DNA of 64,000 nucleotides, taken from Petrosia ficiformis. Its lineage: Eukaryota > Porifera > Demospongiae > Haplosclerida > Petrosiidae. The DNA lies in contig OX345639.1 in the NCBI GenBank assembly GCA_947044365.1, forward strand, positions 4,435,944 through 4,499,943, read 5' to 3'. The notes under the pieces were generated by a model. The model was not told the origin of the DNA. It saw only the letters and a program-made list of their open reading frames with translations, and searched no databases. Below are positions 37,989-53,671 of this stretch, piece by piece (within the stretch, counting starts at the first letter, position 1; every line of letters starts with the position of its first letter). Position numbers and translations under genes: made by a program.

Positions 37989-38329
37989 TTGTATCCATGG
38001 TTACAATGAATTTTTAATCCATTTAATAAAAAAATTGATAATTATAATGTATGCTACGACAGATTTTAAAAACAAAATGTCAAAACTTTACAACACACAC
38101 AATCTCTCAAATAAAAGTATTAACAGCAAGATAACAACATGTATAAATATGAGCTGTTCAGTAGAGACGAAACAATCTGTTTGTTTGATGCATATCATCC
38201 ACGTAACTGAAATAAAGTAACATTACATGATATTATGATAAATACATTATTTCTTGTAGTATGTGGCTAAAGAGGAATGTGAAAGCTGTTCCTATTGAAA
38301 TCAGATATAGTTGCATTAGTCGCTGCAAA

Positions 38330-39099
38330 CTAAGTGTTATGACCAGCAGTGTATGGCTCTCCAGCTGACTGCCAGCTTTTTGATTTCCTCTTTACCCTTA
38401 ATATCCCTCCCTCATATCCAGTTGAGGGAAGATAGATATGACAAGTTGAATCACTGTACATGAAAGTATTATAAATCATATCTCCTAGTGTAGTTAGTAT
38501 ATATATATATATCGAAAGATGATATGGTATCTTACAGTACAAATTAGTTTCATTTATTGATTGTGTTTGCAACTATAATGTGCTATTTCTAATCCTCACT
38601 TTGTCATTGAACTGTTTATGTGTGGGAAACGTTTTGGTCGCCTAGCTGATTGTGGTGGTGGATGTGAAAGGTCAGTACCCCATTTTGGGGGACGCTGGTG
38701 CTCACAGTGACCTTTTGATGGTAACATTTGTCTCAGAGTTGACCACTGTTCACAGTGTGTAGAAGGAGCACATACATGTATGCTCTTTTCCTCTTTAGCT
38801 CGTGAGAGCAATTTGATAGGTGGTTCAGATTCAGGTACCCAATGGTTGGGTAATTTGTGGAGAGAAGGCACAGGTTGTTCCAAAAACTTGTGTCGTTGTA
38901 CAGGGGCTATACTACGATTATCCTCTGGGTTATACCATCTGTATTATGGAGAATCAATAGTACAATTCTGTACATATCTGACTTACCTATTTACCCAGAC
39001 TAATTCATTCCAGCGATCTTTCTGAACTCTGCAAGACCAGAAATGACGACTAAAACCTGCAAATGTTTGTCTATTCAGAGGATCGCCGACAGACATCAT
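38330..39099 (-). CDS. Unrecognised small protein, 3' end uncertain
   Basis: Two exons are well supported: 38987-39099 (MMSVGDPLNRQTFAGFSRHF) and 38600-38938, joined in phase as VNR|WYNPEDN, about 150 residues. The middle is rich in Pro, His and charged residues (PESEPPIKLLSRAKEEK; HPPPQSARRPKRFPH), with no TM or signal. This style resembles small microtubule-associated ciliary proteins, but no family was recognised. The last exon is unclear: from the phase-2 donor at 38599, the acceptor at 38485 reads only RYDL then stop (stop at 38469-38471). The longer frame to 38330 (51 codons) would need a weak GT donor inside AAACAGTTCAATG. Head-to-head with the ZFAND gene. Confidence 0.5.
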
Positions 39100-39311
39100 C
39101 TTAGACAAGGTCTCTGTCTAATCCAGTAATTAAAAGTTGTGTATTAGTTGTTATGGTAACTTCAATTTAATCAGACCATGACACACCTATACATCTCTTC
39201 GAATAAATAGATAGCAATCTCATAATAGAATCATAATTTATTGTTGACAGAAGACATTAGCGGAGAGGACGATCTTAGTGAAGGTTACCGTTTTGGGTAG
39301 GATATAGAAAT

Positions 39312-39481
39312 ATGGCAGAGGCTGATGGACAACCAAAGAGATGCCCTTGTGGATTCTGGGGGTTAGTTATCTAATTTCTCTAAACTATTATATTTATAAT
39401 ATAATTATTATGTCTGCCTTTACTAATTATATAGATCACCTAGTACTATGAATCTTTGTTCACGTTGTTACAAAGGTAAAG

Positions 39482-39521
<40 letters not shown>

Positions 39522-40514
39522 TGCAGACTTTCATTAAAATTTTAAAATTGTGTTTATATCTACAGTATTCTTTGTCTATGAATATATACCCCTTTCCCTG
39601 AATTCATTTTCTATAATGACATGATCTATATTGGTTTGTGTATTTTCAGATTATTTACAGAAACTTCAAGATTCTCAAACGGCAGGCAATAATTCTAATA
39701 ACACTAACAAATCAGTCTCTAGTACAGCATTATTAACAGGACTATTGGTTGGTCTACCACAAAACTCTATACCAACACAAGAAGAGAAATTAGACAATCA
39801 ACCAGAGACGATCAAGATGGAGGTTGAAGGAAACGAAGAAACGGATTCTTTTGTTCAATCAGACAAACCAGTACAGAAGAATAGAAGACGTTGTTGGTCT
39901 TGTAGAGTAAAACTAGAGTTAGCTCAAAGAGAGCTTGGACAATGCAAATGTGGTAAGCTATGATTTCATATCTACATCAATACATCATGTAACCACAAGA
40001 AAGATCCATAATTGTGTCTATGTACATTCTGATAATACCGTTACTATAGCTGTGATGTATACAAGTGTGACTGATCTGTTATGTTAATCGTATTAAGGAA
40101 ATAGAGTATAAACAATCTTAATACAGCAGGTGTTGTCACTATTACGTCATAACATTATAGTCACTTGTGATCTCTGGCCTATCCAATCTTACCTCTCATT
40201 CCTGTAATGCTTGTCTTCTCGTTCATCCAGACTAATGACATTCCAAATATCAGAATATGCAAATGAGCTCACTCAGGCTTGTCCCTAATTAGTGTAATGA
40301 CACACCCCTTAATTTAATTACCACTACATCTCTCATTTCCTCTCTATTAACTGTAGGTTATGTCTACTGTCTACTGCATCGTTTACCTGAACAACATAAC
40401 TGCATATATGATCATAAAGTAAGTGGCCGACAAGAAGCCTTGAAAAAAATGGTGGAAACAGGTCGCAAGAAAATTGGCCGCTCATTTCATCGTATGGACT
40501 CAAAACCTGAATAG
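39312..40514 (+). CDS. ZFAND5/6-like A20/AN1 zinc-finger protein
   Basis: Ubiquitin-binding stress-associated protein. Four exons: 39312-39361, 39435-39475, 39650-39952, 40357-40514; 183 residues. The N-terminal A20 finger is CPCGFWGSPSTMNLCSRC, with only one residue between the first two Cys (usually 2-4), which may weaken it. The middle is polar and unstructured. The C-terminal AN1 finger CWSCRVKLELAQRELGQCKC is followed by YVYCLLHRLPEQHNC and the conserved YDHKVSGRQEALKK end. ZFAND5/6 proteins bind polyubiquitin and modulate NF-kB signalling and proteasome activity in vertebrates. Confidence 0.92.
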
Positions 40515-41062
40515 ACCATTGTATGTTGTATGTATAAATTTATAGTCTCCGCTTGTTAACCGTGTGCTTTTTGCTGTTAATGATAGATAATATTATCTAT
40601 CTCTCTTCACTCTGAAACTCCATCTTGTATTAACTATATTATTATTATTATTTCCAACATAATACACAAACATTAATTACAGACATGAAAACACATCCAA
40701 AATTAATGTAAAAGTGATAAACAGAATCCATTGACAAGTCATTATGTGTAACTAACTTTAGTCATCTAACTCATGTTAAATGTTACTCATAGTGTATGGT
40801 TAATTCAATTTGTCACTCCCCTGTCCCTATAAAGGAAACACTGTGTAGAAAAATGGCAACTAGCTTACTCCAATTGCTTAATATTCTTGCACAATAGGAA
40901 TAGTACTTGTAAAATTGCATAAGTACTACAGTGATGTCTTCACAATCATAACCTATTTTACAGTAGATCAATGGAAGTATTGAATATTCAGTTGTGATTT
41001 CAAATGAACTAGTTTCAATTTGCTCCTAACAGTATACTTAACTAGTTAAACAGTTTGAAACT
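40515..41062. other. Intergenic, no gene seen
   Basis: AT-rich sequence between two convergent stop codons (ZFAND gene and FKBP2). No coding frame, RNA gene or repeat was recognised. Confidence 0.6.
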
Positions 41063-42656
41063 TTATAATTCCTTTTGCCTTTCAATTGTCAGTAACTCCA
41101 CTTCAAAAATGAGTGTCGCACCACCTATCATTGTAATTGATAATAAAATGTGATTATTTTAGTTGGGTTAATAAACCTGGTATTTTTGGTGGCGCTCCTT
41201 GATCACCATATCCTAGATCTGAAGGAATGACTAGTCTTCGTTTCTCACCTTCACACATACTACAATGGAAACATAATAGATCAGTTAATAGAATGCATTT
41301 TTAGTGTTATAACATGACCGACCATCTTGTTACTAGTGTTAGCACTGCAGTATTTAATGTTTGTACTTGATCAATTCACAACACTTACATATATCATCTG
41401 AAACTTTATACTAAAGTTGTCGTGATATACCCTGTACTAACTAGACAAATTTCATTGAACTTTGGCACAAGGGGAATATTACACAACATTTAATTACCTA
41501 TAGCATCAAATGCTTTTTTCCCCATTATTTGTACTTAAACTATTTAAACAGATATTTTAAGCTTACTTCAATAATCCTTGATCCCAACCTACATAAAGAG
41601 AAATAATAGAATACATATATCTCTAATTACATGCTGTTTCAGACTGGCAGGCAAGATGGTGACATAATCACTCAGTTTGTCAGTGCCAAATGTCAGATTA
41701 GGGCACTCCAAGGAATACCTAATTTTTTGTACTAATCCTACAAGGGAGTAGGCATGCTTGCAATTCATTACAAGATTATGAAGTTCAGGTATGTCTAGTT
41801 CCACCAACATACAGTGTATTGTAAGCTATGAAATGTAAAACTAAGTAATAATCCTTTTGATACTGCAAATACACAAAACCATCCTATCCTCAATGTAATA
41901 GAACAAGAACTTGGATCACCGTATGTTTTGCAGTACCTAATAGGTAATTTTCAAACCAATTAGCAAAAGAATGTTAATTGCGCTTTAAACTGGCGTAACA
42001 GGAAATGCCATGCCTACTGGGGGGCAAAACAAATGATTTTGCTGTCATTTTTACTCCAATACGGATCATCTGTCTCTTCCAAACCCAATACTCTTAGTTT
42101 GGCAAGGTATCTGAGTAAACTCTTGTAATACTCACTCATGATCATAAATACATGTATAATTTATACTAGCACTAATCCAGCTTCTTCCACATGTTTATGC
42201 CCCCAGTAGGCGTGGCATTTCCTGTTATGCCAATAATTGCCGTTTAAAGCCCAATTAACATTCTTTTGCTAATTGGTTCGAAAATTACCTATACCTTCAA
42301 TTCTTTTGCTAATTGGTTCGAAAATTACCTATACCAAACTATATTCAGACATACCTTTAATTACCTGTCCTACTCCTAGAGTGAATGTAAATGGTTGGTT
42401 TCGTGCTACACTACTATCAAATTCAGTTCCATCTTCTAATGTACCCTAGAGAAGATTATATATAATTATATCCAATTCGTTAATGAAGAAGGTGTGTCCT
42501 TACAGTGTAATGCATATGAAGTCGATCTCCTTTCTTTGATTTTAAGTCACAATTCTCTACTCGTTTTTTCACACCAATTTGCAGTTTATCTGATTTACTC
42601 TTTGCTGCTGCAATGACAGTAAGTAAACCTAAAAGAAAGATCAAAGAAACATTCAT
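41063..42656 (-). CDS. FKBP2: FKBP2-like ER peptidyl-prolyl isomerase
   Basis: FK506-binding-type cis-trans prolyl isomerase of the ER lumen. Five exons: 42504-42656, 42355-42445, 41567-41588, 41177-41259, 41063-41124; 136 residues (human FKBP2 142). Signal peptide ([20 protein letters not shown]), then [59 protein letters not shown] and the [12 protein letters not shown] strand. The C-terminus QKEL resembles a K/HDEL-type ER retrieval signal. One exon is only 22 bases. Intron 2 (41589-42354) contains a palindromic MITE. Head-to-head with SNRPD2, 109 bases between ATGs. Confidence 0.93.
41941..42292. mobile_element. Palindromic MITE in FKBP2 intron
   Basis: Two arms of about 95 bases are inverted copies (TAGGTAATTTTCAAACCAAT at the left end, the complement at 42292), joined by a short unique loop. 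Outside the right end, the last 35 bases are repeated directly (42299-42334). No coding capacity. Confidence 0.8.
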
Positions 42657-42765
42657 GCTGTATTAAATGTCACTCTTGTGCGCATGCGCAGTTGTGAAAG
42701 CAACGTGGGGTGGACGTGGCGAAGAAGGATAGTTCATTAATTGAAGTTCATAGAAATACCCAATC

Positions 42766-43237
42766 ATGGCGTGAGTATGCATGCTTTTATATATTAATGT
42801 CCATTATTTTTTAAATTTTATTAGTAACAAGCCAAAAACTGAAATGACTGAAGATGAGATGAGGCAGAAAGAGGAGGAAGAGTTTAATACAGGACCTCTG
42901 TCACTATTAACTCAATCAGTGAAACATAATACTCAAGTATGTCATGTTGTTATTGTATGAATAGTTAATACTTACATGTACTGTACCTTTCTTGTAGGTT
43001 TTAATTAACTGTCGAAATAATCGTAAATTATTGGCTCGTGTGAAAGCATTTGATCGCCATTTTAACATGGTATTAGAAAATGTCAAGGAAATGTGGACTG
43101 AGACGCCAAAAACTGGAAAAGGAAAGAAAAAGGCACGTCCCGTTAATAAGGATCGGTATATTGCCAAATTGTTTTTACGTGGAGACTCTGTAATCTTAGT
43201 TTTACGTAATCCTGCTGCAATTGCAGCAAAGTCATGA
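42766..43237 (+). CDS. SNRPD2: Small nuclear ribonucleoprotein Sm D2
   Basis: Core Sm protein of spliceosomal snRNPs. Three exons: 42766-42770, 42825-42936, 42998-43237; 118 residues, as in human. The first coding exon is only 5 bases (ATGGC). The Sm fold is nearly identical to human: [59 protein letters not shown] and [13 protein letters not shown]. Start choice is clear because upstream frames close. Confidence 0.97.
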
Positions 43238-43384
43238 TCAGTTATATTTCTCTAATGTATTCTTGACACACCAAGAAATTATGTACGACCTTTTTTTTGT
43301 TATTTTATTGTCCAAAATTCATAATGAATTATTGTATACTTTAAAATTTTATCTACTGGGTGTGGCTCGTTTGTTCTCGTCGAA

Positions 43385-44443
43385 ATGCTACTGAAGGTCG
43401 TAGTGCTAGTTTTGTTATATTGTACACTATCCTATGGAGATGAAAGTACATGTGAGGAAGATTTATGTGTTGCAAATGAAGAAGGGAGAGATTGTGGGTG
43501 TGGATCAACCAACAGAAACCCATCAATCATGACAGATCATGATCATGCAGAGGATAGTGATATGGACTATCTGTCAAATCCTGATGCTCCAGTTAATGAA
43601 TTACTATTTATACCAGGCGGTATTTTCACAATGGGAATGGAGAAACCAATACTACCTCAGGATGGGGAGGGTCCTCCAAGAGAGGTTGAAATTACTGGAT
43701 TCTATATGGACAAATACGAAGTTTCAAATGAAGAATATGCTAGGTTTGTACACGAAACTGGTTACCTTACAGAGGCTGAAGGTTTTGGTAATTCATTTGT
43801 TGTAGAGTATTTTATCAGCAAGGAGGTGTCTGATGAAATTACTCAAGCGGTAGCAAATGCACCCTGGTGGTTACCAGTTGAAGGTGCATCGTGGAAGCAC
43901 CCAGAGGGGAAGGATTCTGATATAAAAGAACGAATGAACCATCCAGTGGTTCACGTATCATGGAAAGATGGTCTGACATTTTGCAAATGGGCTGGAAAGC
44001 GACTACCAACCGAAGCAGAGTGGGAGTATGCAGCAAGAGGGGGTTTACAAAATCGTTTGTTCCCCTGGGGAAATAATCCAACACCTCGAGGAGAGCATTG
44101 GATGAATATTTGGCAAGGGGAATTCCCTACTAATAATACATTAGATGATGGGTATGCTGGTACAGCACCTGTAGATGAATACCAACCTAACAAATATGGT
44201 TTGTATAACATGGCAGGAAATGTTTGGGAGTGGGTGTCTGATTGGTGGACAATACGCCATTCTAGTGAACCACAAAAAGACCCACAAGGACCTGCAAGCG
44301 GAACAGAGAAGGTGAAAAAGGGAGGTTCGTACATGTGTCACAGGGAATACTGTTATCGATATCGATGTGCTTCTAGGAGTCAAAACACACCAGACAGTTC
44401 AGCTTCAAATTTAGGTTTTCGTTGTGCCCAATCATCAGTTTAG
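43385..44443 (+). CDS. SUMF1: Formylglycine-generating enzyme (SUMF1)
   Basis: ER-lumen oxidase that turns a cysteine of sulfatases into formylglycine, needed for all sulfatase activity. Single exon, 352 residues (human 374). Signal peptide [18 protein letters not shown], a Cys-containing N-terminal extension, then the FGE domain: [81 protein letters not shown]. The active-site pair is Cys318 and Cys323 in [16 protein letters not shown], then [14 protein letters not shown]. All key residues are present. It is intronless, as are three other genes here. It starts 147 bases after the SNRPD2 stop. Confidence 0.97.
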   Translation: MLLKVVVLVLLYCTLSYGDESTCEEDLCVANEEGRDCGCGSTNRNPSIMTDHDHAEDSDMDYLSNPDAPVNELLFIPGGIFTMGMEKPILPQDGEGPPREVEITGFYMDKYEVSNEEYARFVHETGYLTEAEGFGNSFVVEYFISKEVSDEITQAVANAPWWLPVEGASWKHPEGKDSDIKERMNHPVVHVSWKDGLTFCKWAGKRLPTEAEWEYAARGGLQNRLFPWGNNPTPRGEHWMNIWQGEFPTNNTLDDGYAGTAPVDEYQPNKYGLYNMAGNVWEWVSDWWTIRHSSEPQKDPQGPASGTEKVKKGGSYMCHREYCYRYRCASRSQNTPDSSASNLGFRCAQSSV

Positions 44444-44663
44444 TATATTATAATTACTTACCATTGATATTCTATTCTATTAATGCATGTACATATGTAC
44501 CTGAAAAGAACACATTGCTGATAACAAAACTATAGTAATTCAACATGTACAATTTAACTGGAAAAAAAACAAGTTGTGAAAGTAATTAATAATTAAATAA
44601 ATAGGTTTAAAATAGCAAATAGGTTTAAAATAGCATAATTTACAAGTCACAAGCAGCTGTATT

Positions 44664-50342
<5,679 letters not shown>

Positions 50343-50649
50343 CTTCACTGTAGGTTAGAAAACAGTCAGGGTGTGGCTCAATTTCAGCAAACCTCAGATC
50401 ATGAATATAATTATCTCAGGTCATGAATATAATTATTATTATAATCACACATGATAGTTGTACATTTCTTTTCAAAAAAACAGTAAAACATGTATAATTT
50501 TAGACAAAAACAAATGGTGAGTATGTACATAATATTTTGATAAAACATAATAAATTTATATCATGATTGCTTGTTAGTTATTAGTTGTATTGTACAGTTA
50601 GTTACATATTTTTTTTGTTAAACAGTTAATGAGACTTCATGTGGGTGTA
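50343..50649. other. Spacer between the two Delta-like genes
   Basis: About 307 AT-rich bases between the Delta A start codon and the Delta B stop. It must hold the Delta A promoter and Delta B polyadenylation signals. No other gene is seen. Confidence 0.5.
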
Positions 50650-53555
50650 TTAATTTGGTTGTCTGTAACTAGAGTCAAATTCATAATGTCCATATGGTGA
50701 GTCTCTCTCTGGAGGAACAAAGGGAACTCCTCGTGTTTCTGTATTCTCATACAATCCCTGATCATCGTTTGGTGGCTCTGAATAGTAAGTACCTTCAACT
50801 TGTTTTGAAGAATTCTCAGTTGGTTCCTGTTCCCCTTTAATATTTGAGTAATAAATGTCTTCATCATTAACTTTTGTTGAAACATCTAATAAATAATTAT
50901 TTCCATCAATTTCTTCTTTAATTGAATTCAAAAGCACTGCATTGCCAATCTTTTCATATCCATCATCACTGATTTCCTGATTCTTATTAGTTTTATCATA
51001 TAAAGGGTTTTCAAGACTTCTTATGGTAGTGACGTCATCTTCAGTGGAGTAAATGAGATTTACATGTGAACCCATAGAAGAGGGAGAGTAATTCGGATTT
51101 TCCATTTGATTTGTTATAGTTGCTGAACTCCCAGTGACTGCTGTTAAATAGACGAATGAATAGTTTGATGAGTAGATACATTCATTGATTGATAGATGAA
51201 TGAATGAATGAATGAATGAATGGATGGATGGATGGATGGATGGATGGATGAATGGGTGGGTGTGTGGTTGGATGGATGGATGGATGAATGGTGGGATGGA
51301 TGGATGGATGGATGAATGGATGGATGGATGGATGGATGGATGGATCAATACATTACTAACAAATGCACAGATATATCAACTAACCATTACAGTTTGAAAT
51401 AGAGTACTTTCTCTTTTTTCTACTAGCTAATAAAATTGTAATCACAACCACACCAACAATTAATAGCACAATTAATAGCACAACACCTACAGCTATAACT
51501 GCAATAATACCTATACTCATTTGAGTAGATTGAGTCTCAGCTGTATGTGAGAAGAAAATAACATTACCAAAGACCTCTGATCAAGTAATATGAAATAGAG
51601 ACTTTCTCTTTTTACTACTAGCCAATAAAATTGTAATCACAACCACACCAACAATTAATAGCACAACACCTACAGCTATACCTGCAATAACACCTATACT
51701 TATTTGAGTAGATTGAGTCTCAGCTGCATGTGAGAAGAAAATAACATTACTGATCAAGTAAGAGAAATGTTCCCAAGCATGCTAAATTAGGTTGAGCCAA
51801 TATTTTGGAAATCCACCACTCAAAATGTAGTGTAATCTCATTATGTGCATGTGTGATGATAATTAACACCCACAAACTGAAACCTCATCAAAGACAGAAC
51901 ACACAGAATACATACATTAGCACCACACAACGCATTCATACACACATACAAACCACAAACATACATATACACACCCACACACATACATAATACAAACCTG
52001 TATTACTTTCAGTTAAAGTTGGTAGTGGAGATGAAATACTGGTGACCGTAGATAGGGAAGAAGAACCACTGGATACAGTTAGCAGTGGAGAAGTATTAAA
52101 TGAAACACTTGATAGAGTTGGTTGGGGATTAAGTACTATAACAGAAGAGAATGATTGTTATTATTTACTATCATGTATAAATATGCAATAGAGACAATAG
52201 GATCGATATAATGATTGATAAAACAATTGATGATACAAAGTGTCTTAATTACTTAGCATACCACAAACAACACTCTGTGTCAATCTGATGTACCAGGGAA
52301 TGCACAATGAAACTGTAAACTAGATTACAGGATGTGAGAACATGCAAAATCTGTTGATCTTACTAACTATATACACAATATATACTATAATAGAAGCCGG
52401 CTTCACATATGTATGTATGTAGGCGGAATGTTTACAATTAGAGTCAGCAGTAAGCACATCCACATGCAACCTATTCCCTCAAACAGTCTAAACATACTAG
52501 AACTTGTTTGGCCTATACACTATGCAGTCTGGTTCACAGATAATTAATTTATGGATTGATGTTGCATGGATGGTATGGGTCAGTGGATAAGGCCATAACA
52601 ATTTAATACCTGGTTTAAAAACCATTGCATTAATATAGATAAATGGGATGGTTGGGTGGATAGATGAATAGATGAAAGGATGAATTAATTGCTCACATGT
52701 TGTGCAGTTAGTTTCCTTTCCTAAATATCCTTCAAGACATACTATGTTGCCTTGTGAGTCACATGTATAATGACCTCTTTCTCCATCCATTGGTTCACAA
52801 AACACACTACATTGGGAACCAAAGTAGTTTGCAGCACAATACATACGAAAATCAATTTGAATTTTATTGAAGAGTCCAGAAAGTTCATAGATAGGCGTAA
52901 AATGATCGCTAGTACTAACAATGAATATACCCTTAATTGTACTGACTAAATCATCATTCGCATCATCATTAGGTGTGATATCATTGGGATCACTGTCATC
53001 ATCATAAACTCTAGTTATAAACCGTAATTCATCCTGTATTAAATATACAACAAATATAATATGCAAAAATATATATTTTTTTTGATGCAATAAAAGACCA
53101 CAACGTTTGAAAATGTAATTTAATTATAATATTACTTCTTCAGGCCATTCTTCTCCATGGAATACTAATGGATTGGACACTTCTGCACTAAGTTTTTTTC
53201 CTATTTCAAACTCCAAATTATCTCCTCCGATAACATCAGTCTCATAGTTCCCATATGGGCATGTGTTTTCATCAGTCTCATTAATATCTTGCAAGCAAAA
53301 TAAGAAGTAGTTGTCACATTCTTTACTGCAAATTCCATCTATGTGGCCATCACTATCACAACACAGGAAATTATTAAGATTACCCACTGAGTGGCTGTTT
53401 TCATTTACATATCTATGTACACCTATCTCAAGAATCCATCGGGAATTTACCTAATGAGAGATAGTAAGAAATACTTAATAATAATTACATTCTTTACAAC
53501 TTACTTCTGTAAACAAAAGCAGCAATATGAATTGGTATATATTTACTGACTCCAT
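50650..53555 (-). CDS. Delta-like protein B: DSL domain, no EGF repeats
   Basis: Six exons for the full form: 53505-53555, 53136-53450, 52697-53033, 51998-52135, 51391-51540, 50650-51140; 493 residues. Signal peptide ([17 protein letters not shown]), MNNL-like domain ([29 protein letters not shown]), DSL domain at about 187-232 ([37 protein letters not shown]). The next exon is a Ser/Thr-rich stalk ([18 protein letters not shown]) with no cysteines, then a TM segment and a long acidic tail with NPLY and DIYYSN-like tyrosine motifs. No EGF repeat was found in the introns. Phases and exon borders match Delta A in the first three exons, so the genes are tandem paralogues. The long introns hold GAATG/GGAT repeats (51196-51345) or nothing clear. 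Head-to-head with the LRR gene, 116 bases. Confidence 0.87.
51581..51723 (-). CDS. Alternative TM exon of Delta-like B, ends in stop
   Basis: A second copy of the TM exon, highly similar to 51391-51540, with the same acceptor context (CTTCTCACATGCAG) and the same incoming phase. It encodes [20 protein letters not shown] and onward, then [10 protein letters not shown] and a TGA. Used as a terminal exon it would give a membrane-bound DSL protein with only about 10 cytosolic residues. Skipped, the full-tail form results. Confidence 0.65.
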
Positions 53556-53671
53556 GTATGCAATGGTGATTCTTCTTTGAGAAATGAAGTGCAAAATACA
53601 TTTTATAGTAGAGCTCGCCCACGCATTATTGATTGACAGCCACACCTCAAAGCTTAATCAGCAGAGCAAAG

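Noticed and set aside
38330..38484. 50-codon frame as the definite last exon of the unrecognised gene
   Set aside because: It needs a phase-1 donor while the observed strong donor at 38599 is phase 2; kept only as an alternative.
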